DNA from: Methylocystis bryophila
Lineage (GTDB): Bacteria > Pseudomonadota > Alphaproteobacteria > Rhizobiales > Beijerinckiaceae
DNA length: 64,000 nt
Direction: 5' to 3'
Assembly (NCBI RefSeq): GCF_027925445.1
Contig: NZ_AP027149.1
Location: 558,001 to 622,000, forward strand
Shown here one piece after another: positions 1 to 7,668 of this stretch. The notes beneath the pieces are model-generated. The model ran no database searches. It saw nothing but the letters and a program-made list of their open reading frames with translations, and was not told the DNA's origin. The translations under genes were made by a program, and so were the position numbers. Position 1 is the first letter of the stretch. Each line of letters opens with the position of its first letter.

Positions 1-880
1 CGTCAGCCGGCGTCCCCGCAAAGCCCGTCCACCCCGGGAGAGGCTTCCAAATGCAGATCGTCGTCGCCAGCCGCGGCAGAACTTGCTTGAGCGCGTCGAT
101 GGCCTCCAGAGCGAACAACTCTTCTTGCGTATTGACGCCGAAGAACAGGCGCGTCTCACGCGCATCGCCAAGCTCCGCCATCTGCCTCAATATCGAGAGC
201 ATGGGCGCGACGCCCGTGCCGCCGGCGACGAACCAGCGGGCGGCTTGGCTGGCCTCGTCAGCGGCGAAGCTTCCTTGCGGTCCTTTCACAAGCAGGAGGT
301 CGCCAGGCTTTGCCGCGCCTTTGAGATAGTCGGAGAAAACCCCTCGTGGATGCAAACGAATGAAAAATTCCAACTTGCCGTCCCAGTTCGGCGTATTGGC
401 GAGGGAATAGGCGCGGCGCGTCGATGTCTCGGGATGCGTCAGCTCCACAAATTGTCCGGGAATGAAGTCGGCGGCGCGCCCATATGCGGCGTCGTCCTCG
501 TAGTGGAGCACGAGCCGCACGGCTCCTGCGCCAGCCGGCGCAATCTCGGATAGGCGCGCCGCGCGCTCGGGCACGGGAGCGAAGCCGACGACGGCCTTGT
601 CGAAGGGTGCCGACAGCTCGAGATTGCTTTGCGCCTTGGCGCGGCACAGGAGAATGTCGCCCTCGGCGCGGGCGTCGTCGGAGAGCGCCGCGGTCGAGTA
701 GGCGTTGAGTGTGACCGCCCCGCTCCTGCACGTCACGCGGCAGACGCCGCAGCCGCCTTCGCGGCAGACGGAGGGCAAAATAATTTTCGCCTTCGCCGCC
801 GCGTCGAGCAGCGTCTCCGAGGACTCTGCGTCAAAGGCGATCGACGCCCCGTCGCGGGTGAGGAGATTGATCTTGTACAT
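1..880 (-). CDS. hcr: NADH:ferredoxin-type oxidoreductase, Hcr-like partner of Hcp (3' end cut by window edge)
   Basis: Only the first 293 codons are in the window. An N-terminal plant-type [2Fe-2S] ferredoxin domain has ligands C39, C44, C47 and C79. It is followed by a ferredoxin reductase module with an FAD-binding R-x-Y-S motif near residue 157 and an NAD-binding GGTG motif near residue 217. The same domain order occurs in MmoC and BenC-type reductases, so the fold alone does not fix the partner. The position 69 bp downstream of hcp on the same strand argues that it delivers NADH electrons to Hcp, as Hcr does in enterobacteria. In E. coli Hcr the ferredoxin domain is C-terminal, so this is a functional analogue with a different domain order. 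Start ATG at 880. Confidence 0.8.
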   Translation of the reverse strand, partial: MYKINLLTRDGASIAFDAESSETLLDAAAKAKIILPSVCREGGCGVCRVTCRSGAVTLNAYSTAALSDDARAEGDILLCRAKAQSNLELSAPFDKAVVGFAPVPERAARLSEIAPAGAGAVRLVLHYEDDAAYGRAADFIPGQFVELTHPETSTRRAYSLANTPNWDGKLEFFIRLHPRGVFSDYLKGAAKPGDLLLVKGPQGSFAADEASQAARWFVAGGTGVAPMLSILRQMAELGDARETRLFFGVNTQEELFALEAIDALKQVLPRLATTICIWKPLPGWTGFAGTPAD

Positions 881-949
881 GCAGACTCGTCCGGTTGGCG
901 CGGGGGAGCCCGGACGCGCGAGCGTCCAGGGCCAAGGCTGACGGATCAA

Positions 950-2617
950 TCAGGCGGCGTGCGCCAGCGAAGCTTCGATGTCCGCTTTGGCGTCGCCGAT
1001 CGGCGCGATGCCAAATTTTTCGACGAGCACATTGACCAGCGTCGGCGTCAGGAAGGCCGGCAGCGTCGGACCGAGTCGCACATTGCGCACGCCGAGCGCC
1101 AGCAGCGTCAGCAGAACGGCCGCGGCCTTCTGCTCGAACCAGGAGACGATCAGCGACAAGGGCAGCTCGTTGACGCCGACGCCGAAGGCCTCGGCGAGCT
1201 TGGTGGCGACAACCAAGGCGGAATAGGCGTCGTTGCACTGGCCCATGTCAAGCAGTCGCGGCAGCTCGCCGATCGACCCGAAATCGCGCCGATTGAAGCG
1301 ATATTTGCCGCAGCCGAGCGTCAGCACCATCGTGTCCTGCGGCGCGTGCTCGGCGAAGTCGGTGTAATAGTTGCGGCCGGGCGCCGCGCCGTCGCAACCG
1401 CCGACGAGGAAGAAGTGGCGGATGGCGCCGGCCTTCACGGCCTCGATCACCTTGTCGGCGACGCCGAGAACCGCGTCATGGCCAAAGCCGATGGTCACCC
1501 TCTCTTCCGGAGCATCCTCGGCGAAACCCGGGAGCGCCAAAGCGGCCTGCGCAACCTGCGAAAAATCCGCGTTCTCAATATGGCGGATGCCCGCCCAGCC
1601 GACCGGACCGGCGGTGAAGATGCGATTGCGGTAGCGCGGCTGCGGCTCGATGAGGCAGTTGGAGGTCATGACGATTGGGCCGGGGAATTCGGCGAATTCC
1701 CTCTGCTGATCCTGCCAGGCGCCGCCGTAATTGCCGGCGAGATGCGGGTAGGCCTTGAGCTTGGGATAGGAGTGCGCGGGCAAGAGCTCGCCATGCGTAT
1801 AAACGTTGATCCCTTTGCCTTTGGTCGCTTCGAGGATCGCCGCGAGATCCTTCAAATCGTGGCCAGAGACGAGGATTGCTTTGCCCTTCAGCGGCGTCAT
1901 GCGGACCTGCGTCGGCGCCGGCGTTCCGAAACTACGGGTATTGGCGGCGTCGAGCGCCTCCATCGCGACGAAATTGGCGCGGCCGAGCGCCAGCGCCTCA
2001 TCAAGCAAGGGCGCGATTTCGGTCGGCTCGCTGGCGAGGAGGTCGAGGGCGTGCTCGACGGCTTCGTAAATGGCGTCACGCTCCTGGCCCAGCACCTCGG
2101 CGTGATGCGCGTAAGCGCAAACCCCTTTGAGGCCATAAAGCACGAGCGAGCGCAGGCCGATCACGTCTTCGCCGAGGCTCTCGACGTCCTTGCGGACCCC
2201 AGCTTCCCCCGCCTGAGCGAGAAGCCCCTGCATGTCCGTCGCCGGTCGGAAGAAGGCGGCGGCCCCCGCGAGCCGCTCCGGCGCTTTGCCAGCCGCGGTC
2301 GCCGCCTTTTCATAGAGGGCCTTGGCGCGATCGCGATGTCCCGCGGCCTCCTGGATGAGCACGACGAACTTCCCGGCGTTGAAGTTGACGTTCGTCAGCG
2401 TCGTGAAGAAGGCGAAGAGAATGAAGCGATCGGCTTCCGCGTCGGTCGCGCCGAGCGCGCGGGCGCGATGCAAATATTGGCCGGTTCCCTCGCAGAGATG
2501 GAGCAGCACGTCCTGAAGATCGGCCGTGGCGGCGTCCTTGCCGCACATGCCCTTGGGGCCGGCGCAGCCCGTCGCGGCTTCGGATCGAAACGTCTGCTCG
2601 CATTGGTAACAAAACAT
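950..2617 (-). CDS. hcp: Hydroxylamine reductase / hybrid-cluster protein Hcp
   Basis: A 555-residue protein matching the whole Hcp family length. The N-terminal cysteines C3, C6, C18 and C25 have CX2CX11CX6C spacing, as in the class II (E. coli-type) Hcp, and ligate the proximal Fe-S cluster. The C-terminal half carries the hybrid 4Fe-2S-2O cluster region. Known activities of the family are NO reduction to N2O, hydroxylamine reduction and protein S-nitrosylation; the likely role here is cytosolic nitrosative-stress defence. The ATG at 2617 is preceded by a GGGAG ribosome-binding site. It lies between an NsrR-like regulator upstream and an Hcr-like reductase downstream, with a palindromic operator just upstream. 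Confidence 0.95.
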   Translation of the reverse strand: MFCYQCEQTFRSEAATGCAGPKGMCGKDAATADLQDVLLHLCEGTGQYLHRARALGATDAEADRFILFAFFTTLTNVNFNAGKFVVLIQEAAGHRDRAKALYEKAATAAGKAPERLAGAAAFFRPATDMQGLLAQAGEAGVRKDVESLGEDVIGLRSLVLYGLKGVCAYAHHAEVLGQERDAIYEAVEHALDLLASEPTEIAPLLDEALALGRANFVAMEALDAANTRSFGTPAPTQVRMTPLKGKAILVSGHDLKDLAAILEATKGKGINVYTHGELLPAHSYPKLKAYPHLAGNYGGAWQDQQREFAEFPGPIVMTSNCLIEPQPRYRNRIFTAGPVGWAGIRHIENADFSQVAQAALALPGFAEDAPEERVTIGFGHDAVLGVADKVIEAVKAGAIRHFFLVGGCDGAAPGRNYYTDFAEHAPQDTMVLTLGCGKYRFNRRDFGSIGELPRLLDMGQCNDAYSALVVATKLAEAFGVGVNELPLSLIVSWFEQKAAAVLLTLLALGVRNVRLGPTLPAFLTPTLVNVLVEKFGIAPIGDAKADIEASLAHAA

Positions 2618-2675
2618 CGGCGCTCCCTTTCTCGGTAGGTTGGGACTGGCGCCCAGGGACCGGGCGCTAAATTCA

Positions 2676-2688
2676 GTATTCTAAATAC
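2676..2688. promoter_or_regulatory. Palindromic operator in front of hcp, probable NsrR/Rrf2 site
   Basis: GTATTCTAAATAC is a perfect 5-3-5 dyad 59 bp upstream of the hcp start. It resembles published NsrR operators (GTATTTTAAATAC type). On the hcp strand a TATAAT hexamer (2696-2691) abuts it and a TTGACA hexamer lies at 2711-2706; these two are only 9 bp apart, so they cannot form one standard promoter. Binding here would block hcp transcription until NO destroys the regulator's cluster. Confidence 0.65.
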
Positions 2689-2751
2689 CTATTATAGCGC
2701 GGGCCTGTCAAGCCGCCGCTCCGGGACGCGGGCGGGGCGCGGGAAAGACTC

Positions 2752-3186
2752 TTAGTCGGTGAGCGCCGCGAGAGGCGAAACGCTCGTCCCTTCAAGACAG
2801 TCGCTGATGGTGTATCGGTCGAGCTCGCGCAAGAAACCGAGCTGCGCGCGCGCCAACATGCCCTTCAGACGACAGCGCGGCAAAAGCGCGCAGTCGTTCC
2901 ATCCCTCGCGAAAGCAATCGACGAGCGCTTGTTCCTTATCGAGGGTTCGCACGACTTCGCCGATGCGGATGTCGCGCGGGTCGCGCGCCAGGCGCACCCC
3001 GCCTTGCGCGCCGCGAATGCCCTCGAGATAACCGGCGGCGGTCAGCTCCTGAAGCACCTTCGCCATATGATGGCGAGAGACGTGAAAATGATCGGCGATC
3101 GCGGAGGCGCTCAGCACTTCCTCTTTCCGATCCGCCAGCAGAATCAGAGCGCGCAGTCCGAAATCGGTAAAGCTGGTCAATTTCAT
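2752..3186 (-). CDS. nsrR: Rrf2-family NO-sensing repressor, NsrR-like
   Basis: A 144-residue Rrf2 protein beginning MKLTSFTDFGLRAL, almost the same start as enterobacterial NsrR. A winged helix lies at about residues 25-65. Three cysteines, C91, C99 and C105, are in the place where Rrf2 regulators bind an Fe-S cluster; the C99-C105 spacing equals that of E. coli NsrR. It is the first gene of the nsrR-hcp-hcr group on this strand, 134 bp before hcp. Predicted to repress hcp-hcr through the GTATT-N3-AATAC dyad and to be inactivated by nitrosylation of its cluster. IscR-like function is less likely given the hcp context. Confidence 0.85.
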   Translation of the reverse strand: MKLTSFTDFGLRALILLADRKEEVLSASAIADHFHVSRHHMAKVLQELTAAGYLEGIRGAQGGVRLARDPRDIRIGEVVRTLDKEQALVDCFREGWNDCALLPRCRLKGMLARAQLGFLRELDRYTISDCLEGTSVSPLAALTD

Positions 3187-3471
3187 CGACGGAGCTTATC
3201 ACGGTATCGGAAATTCCGGAATAGTGGCGTCATTGCCGCGGCGACCGTCTCCCTCAGGGATAGAGGGTCGATCCAAGGCGCGGCGGCGTGCGCCTGGAGG
3301 CGGCCTAACGGCGGCTGAAAGAGGTCGTGGCGGAAGATTTCGGATCGACGGATCCTGCGGACTCGTTTACTGCCGTAGCGTTTCTCCCCGGGAGCGTTGC
3401 GGGCTGCTCTTGAGCAAAACCAGTGATCTGCAGGGGCCCGATTGCCGGCCCGCCGCCGCCGGGAGCGGCTT

Positions 3472-5049
3472 GTGAGGCGCAGCTTCGTCGCGCCGCTTTT
3501 GGCCGTGCTCGCGCTGGGCGGCTGCATGGTCGGCCCCGATTACGTCCCTCCCCCGGTTCTGGCGCCAGAAAAATTCAAGGAACTCAAAGGCAATCTGGTC
3601 CAGGGCTGGAAGCTCGCCGCGCCGCAAGACAGCGTCGACGCCGGTCCCTGGTGGACAGTCTACGGCGACCCGGCTCTCGACGCGCTCGAGGCGCAGGTTG
3701 AGGTCTCCAACCAGACCGTCGCCGCGGCTGTGGAAGCCTACGAACAGGCGCGCACATTGGTCCGCGAGGCGGAGGCGGCGTTGTTCCCCACCGTCAACGC
3801 CGGCTACTCGACGTCGCGCCAATACACGGGCAAGAGCCTCGTCAGCGGCTTCTTGATCGCGCCGGGCAACGCGCCCGCCATCGCCACCCCCTCCAACGCC
3901 TCGCTGAACGGGAAGACGACTGCGATCTACACGACGCAGGGAAATCTGACCTGGGAACTCGACATCTGGGGCAAGATCCGCCGGCAGATCGAGAGCCAGA
4001 CCGCGGGCGTGCAAGTGAGCGCGGCTGATCTCGAGAATGTGAAACTCTCGGCGCAGGCCGCGCTCGCCGCGGCCTATTTCAACCGGCGCGCCGCCGTGTC
4101 GTTGAGGGCGCTGCTCCAGGAGACCGCGGAGGAATATCGCAAAACGCTCGAGATCGTCCGCAACCAGTACAAAATCGGCCTCGCCGCCCGAGCCGACGTC
4201 GACGCCGCCGAGACCCAGCTCATTTCCACGGAAGCGCAAGCGATCAACACGGGGGTCATGATCGCGCAACTCGAGCACGCCATCGCCATGCTGATCGGTA
4301 AGGCGCCGGCAGAGCTCTCGCTGCCACAGGCGGGTCTCGTCGGGGGCATTCCCGCTTTCCCTGTCGAGGTTCCCGCGACGCTGCTCGAGCGGCGGCCCGA
4401 CATCGCCGCCGCCGAGCGCCAGATGCAGCAAGAGAACGCGTTGATCGGCGTGGCGCTCGCCGCCTATTATCCGGACATCACGCTCTCGGCGACCTTTGGC
4501 TACGCGGGACATGTCCCGCTGCCGATCAATCCCGCACACGAGTTCTGGTCACTCGCCGCCTTGGCGAAGCAGACGCTGTTCGAGGGCGGACTGCGCTCGG
4601 CGCAAGTCGACTATGCGACCTCCACCTACCGACAAAGCGTCGCCGCCTATCGTCAAACCGTGCTCGCAGCGTTTCAACAGGTCGAGGATCAGCTCGCGGC
4701 GATCCGCATCCAGAGGCAGCAGCTCGAGGCGGAGGAAAAGGCGATCGTCGTCGCCAGACGGACGGTCGCCTTTTATTTGAACCAATATCGCGTGGGCTGG
4801 GTCGCCTTCACGGCCGTCGTCGTCGCGGAAGCGCAGTTGTTCGCCGCCGAGCAGACCGCCTTGATGACGCGCCAGAACCTCTTCGCCGCGAGCGTGGCCC
4901 TGATCGAGGCGCTCGGTGGCGGCTGGAACAACTCGAAACTGCCGACGACCGCCGAAGCGACGCCCCGGATTTCAATCCTGCCGAAGATACCGCCGGGCGC
5001 GCCGCCGCCGCTGGCCGTGGGGGAGCAGAAGTGCTGCAGTGCGCAGTGA
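3472..5049 (+). CDS. RND efflux system outer-membrane lipoprotein, NodT/OprM family
   Basis: About 525 residues from the GTG at 3472; an in-frame TTG at 3442 would add 10 residues. The GTG start gives an 18-residue lipoprotein signal ending L-A-L-G-G-C, followed by MVGPDY, the usual start of mature NodT-type proteins. Two OEP repeats follow, with the typical W-W and G-D-P-A-L-D-A-L-E motifs near the N-terminus and LLERRPDI in the middle. It forms the trimeric outer-membrane channel of a tripartite pump. Its probable partners, the adaptor and RND pump, lie on the other strand at 6394-10865, separated by a substrate-binding protein gene; it ends 11 bp from that convergent gene. Confidence 0.9.
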   Translation: MRRSFVAPLLAVLALGGCMVGPDYVPPPVLAPEKFKELKGNLVQGWKLAAPQDSVDAGPWWTVYGDPALDALEAQVEVSNQTVAAAVEAYEQARTLVREAEAALFPTVNAGYSTSRQYTGKSLVSGFLIAPGNAPAIATPSNASLNGKTTAIYTTQGNLTWELDIWGKIRRQIESQTAGVQVSAADLENVKLSAQAALAAAYFNRRAAVSLRALLQETAEEYRKTLEIVRNQYKIGLAARADVDAAETQLISTEAQAINTGVMIAQLEHAIAMLIGKAPAELSLPQAGLVGGIPAFPVEVPATLLERRPDIAAAERQMQQENALIGVALAAYYPDITLSATFGYAGHVPLPINPAHEFWSLAALAKQTLFEGGLRSAQVDYATSTYRQSVAAYRQTVLAAFQQVEDQLAAIRIQRQQLEAEEKAIVVARRTVAFYLNQYRVGWVAFTAVVVAEAQLFAAEQTALMTRQNLFAASVALIEALGGGWNNSKLPTTAEATPRISILPKIPPGAPPPLAVGEQKCCSAQ

Positions 5050-5059
5050 ATGCCGAGGG

Positions 5060-6334
5060 TCACCTCTCGGAGACGAGAGGACATCCTCCTTCACCGAGCG
5101 GGCGAAAGGCCTCGTCGGCGGGAATGGTCTGCAACAGCTTGAGATAATCCCATGGATATTTCGACTCGGCGGGCGTCTTCGCCTCGAAGAGATACATGTC
5201 CCGCACGACCCGGCCGTCGATCCGGAGCCGGCCGTCATGGGTCATGAAGTCGTTGATGGGCGTCTCCCGCATCTTCGCCATGACAGCCTCCGCATCGGCG
5301 CCGCCAACAGCCTGCACCGCCTTTAGATAATGCGCGAGAGCCCCGTAGACGCCGGCCTGCACCATGGTCGGCATGCGCTTCGTCTTGGCGAAGAAGCGCG
5401 CGGCCCAGCGCCGCGTCGCGTCGTTTTGGTCCCAATAATAGGCCGAAGTCATCCGCAGGCCCTGCGCGATTTGCAGACCGAGGCTGTTCACATCGGCGAT
5501 GGAGACGAGCAGGCCGGCAAGACGCTGACCGTCCTGAACGATGCTGAATTCGCTCGCCTGGCGGAGGGCGTTGATCATGTCCTGCCCGGCGACGGCGAGA
5601 CCGACGACCGTCGCTTGTGAGTTTTTGGCCTGCAACAGATATCGCGAGAAATCCATCGTTCCGAGCGGAGCCCTCGCCCCGCCCAGCACCATTCCGCCCT
5701 CGGACCGGATCACGTCGCTGGCGTCTCGCTCCATTGCGTCGCCGAAGGCATAGTCCGCCGTGATGAAGAACCAGCTGTCGCCGCCCGCGTTGATGATCGC
5801 CTGAGCTGTCCCATGCGCCGCCGCGTAGGTGTCGTAGGTCCAGTGAACGGAATAGGGAGAACAGCTCGGTCCGGTGAGGTCGTCGGACGCGGGGCTCGAG
5901 AAGAGCACGATCCTCTTGGCTTCGCGGGAAACCTGCTGAACCGCCAGCGCCACCGCGGAATTCGGGACATCGGCGATGACATCGACGCCTTCGGCGTACC
6001 ATTTCCGGGCGATCGCCGCGCCGTTCTTGGCGTTGTTGTGGGGGTCAGCAAACACGAACCCGACCGGCGCGCCCGCGCTCGCGCCGAAATCCTCGATCGC
6101 CATGCGCGCGGCCTCGATCGCCCCCTTGCCGCCGCTCTGAGAATAAACTGAAGACAGATCGGCGAACATGGCGATCTTGAGCGGGCGCCGCTCCCCGCCC
6201 CCGGCGCCGCTCGGCGCGAACAGCGCCAGGACGGCGGCGAGCGCAACCAGCGACGTCCTAGCGCGTTTCCCGCTCGAACGGAATCGTTCGAGCGATAAGG
6301 AATCGCGCCAAATCAAAAAGTTGGAGCATGTCAT
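5060..6334 (-). CDS. ABC-type branched-chain amino acid/urea-like substrate-binding protein (Peripla_BP_6)
   Basis: About 424 residues. After a basic region and a hydrophobic segment near residues 27-45 (probable signal peptide) comes a type I periplasmic binding fold (LKIAMFADLSSVYSQ..., GGKGAIEAARMAIEDFG), as in the LivJ/UrtA family. No permease or ATPase gene is nearby, so it is an orphan receptor of unknown ligand. The start is odd: the only ATG at the N-terminus (6334) lies inside a copy of the interspersed palindromic repeat at 6259-6374, which therefore encodes the first 25 or so residues. Only CTG codons lie between the repeat and the hydrophobic segment. The adaptor gene upstream on the same strand ends 60 bp before this start. 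Confidence 0.85.
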   Translation of the reverse strand: MTCSNFLIWRDSLSLERFRSSGKRARTSLVALAAVLALFAPSGAGGGERRPLKIAMFADLSSVYSQSGGKGAIEAARMAIEDFGASAGAPVGFVFADPHNNAKNGAAIARKWYAEGVDVIADVPNSAVALAVQQVSREAKRIVLFSSPASDDLTGPSCSPYSVHWTYDTYAAAHGTAQAIINAGGDSWFFITADYAFGDAMERDASDVIRSEGGMVLGGARAPLGTMDFSRYLLQAKNSQATVVGLAVAGQDMINALRQASEFSIVQDGQRLAGLLVSIADVNSLGLQIAQGLRMTSAYYWDQNDATRRWAARFFAKTKRMPTMVQAGVYGALAHYLKAVQAVGGADAEAVMAKMRETPINDFMTHDGRLRIDGRVVRDMYLFEAKTPAESKYPWDYLKLLQTIPADEAFRPLGEGGCPLVSER

Positions 6335-6374
6335 GACCGGAAAACCGCTTCGCACTTTTCCGTGACATGCTCTA
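6259..6374. repeat. Interspersed palindromic repeat family 1, copy A
   Basis: A two-part element. One half is an inverted repeat around CGCTCGAACGGAATCGTTCG; the other pairs GGAAAACCGCTTCGCACTTTTCC and ends TGACATGCTCTA. A near-full copy recurs at 42325-42436 and in diverged form at 31227-31343, with partial copies elsewhere. It lies between the adaptor gene stop and the body of the substrate-binding protein and supplies that gene's start codon. Confidence 0.85.
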
Positions 6375-6393
6375 GCGCGGTTCTCCCGATTTC

Positions 6394-7668
6394 TCACGGA
6401 GAGGCCCCCGGCGGCGGCGCGCGAATCTCCACGCGGGCGCCGTCTTGGAGATCGACAGGGGGACGCACGATGACCTGCTCGCCGGCCTTCACGCCTTCGG
6501 AAACCTCGACTTCCGTGCCGAAGTCCCGCAGGATCGTTATCTTGCGCATGTGGGCGACGCCATTCTCGACGACCGCCGCCAGCAGTCCGTTCTGGTTGAA
6601 GATGATCGCGCCAGCCGGAACGATGAGAGAAGGCGTCTTGCGCGGAATGCGCAGCTCTACGGTGCAATAGGTTCCGGCCGGCAAGACGTCGTTGGGGTTG
6701 GGGACGTCGATTTCGGCGAGGAGCGTGCGCGTGCCGGGCGCCAGCGCCCCCGCCACTCTCGTCACCTTGCCGGGAAATCCGCGTCGAGCCATTTCGGGCA
6801 CGCGGACGACGCCCTCCACCCCGGGCGTCAGGCCGGAGGCCTGATCCTGCGGAATATAGGTCTGGACGCGGATCACATTGCTGTGAATCATCGTGAACAG
6901 GGATGTCCCGCTGTTGGAATCGGCCTGAACGAGCGCCCCGACGTCGATGAAGCGCGCGGTGACCGTGCCGTCGAAGGGCGCCGTGACCTTCTCGAAGCCG
7001 ACCAGTTGCACGAGGCGGTCGACCGCCGCCTGCTGCGCCACGACATTCGCCTCTGCCACCGCGAGTGCCGCCTTCTCCGAAGCATAGGTCAAGCGATCGT
7101 TGTCGGCTTGCTGCCTGCTGACCGAGTCCGCAGAGACGAGCTTCGAACTGCGCGAGGTGGTGACCCGGCCCAGCTCCGCCGTCGCCTTGGCTTGCTCGAC
7201 CGCCGCCTGCATCTGAACAAGCTGACCTCTCGCCTGGGCCAGCTGCTGGTCGAGATCGGGCGCCGCAATGACGGCGAGCACGTCCCCTGCGCGCACCTTG
7301 CTGCCGATATCGACATTGCGTGTGCTGATGTAGCCCGTCGCGCGCGCGAAGATGCTCGCCTGCGTGTATCCGAGGATGGTGCCGGGCCATGTCGTATGCG
7401 TCACAGCCTCGCTTTCCTTGACGGTTGCGACCTGAACCATGGGGACGAAGCTGCGGCGCTTCTCCGCATCCGCGACGGCCTGGTTGTGCTGCTGATAGTG
7501 CGTCCATGCGCCGCGGATGAGCGCGCCGAACAGCAGCAGGAGCGCCGCCATGCCGAAGAGCTGCGCCTTGGAGTACCGCCGCCAAGGCGCCGCGGGACCC
7601 GAATGGCCCGCCGCCGCCGACGCGTCATCAGCAGCGCTCATTGCCGCCGCCGGATCGCGAGACGTCAT
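6394..7668 (-). CDS. RND efflux periplasmic adaptor (membrane fusion protein, HlyD/AcrA family)
   Basis: About 424 residues. An N-terminal cytoplasmic tail precedes one membrane anchor (QLFGMAALLLLFGALIRGAW). Then come the lipoyl/barrel-sandwich motif (GYISTRNVDIGSKVRAGDVLA), a coiled-coil hairpin rich in Gln/Ala, a second half-lipoyl motif (VTAPFDGTVTARFIDVG) and a C-terminal beta-barrel domain. It bridges the RND pump and the outer-membrane channel. The ATG at 7668 shares one base with the stop of the pump gene (TGATG), so the two are translationally coupled. An in-frame TTG one codon earlier is less likely. Confidence 0.92.
   Translation of the reverse strand: MTSRDPAAAMSAADDASAAAGHSGPAAPWRRYSKAQLFGMAALLLLFGALIRGAWTHYQQHNQAVADAEKRRSFVPMVQVATVKESEAVTHTTWPGTILGYTQASIFARATGYISTRNVDIGSKVRAGDVLAVIAAPDLDQQLAQARGQLVQMQAAVEQAKATAELGRVTTSRSSKLVSADSVSRQQADNDRLTYASEKAALAVAEANVVAQQAAVDRLVQLVGFEKVTAPFDGTVTARFIDVGALVQADSNSGTSLFTMIHSNVIRVQTYIPQDQASGLTPGVEGVVRVPEMARRGFPGKVTRVAGALAPGTRTLLAEIDVPNPNDVLPAGTYCTVELRIPRKTPSLIVPAGAIIFNQNGLLAAVVENGVAHMRKITILRDFGTEVEVSEGVKAGEQVIVRPPVDLQDGARVEIRAPPPGASP

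Noticed and set aside
629..2638. 669-codon plus-strand frame opposite hcp
   Set aside because: Arg/Gly-rich shadow of the GC-rich hcp codons; no domain, and hcp on the other strand is certain.
2691..2711. TTGACA and TATAAT hexamers before hcp as one promoter
   Set aside because: Only 9 bp separate them; a standard sigma-70 promoter needs about 17.
6335..7585. In-frame upstream extension of the substrate-binding protein (total 841 codons)
   Set aside because: The extension runs through the adaptor gene in another frame and gives no recognisable sequence; only the part from 6334 is real.
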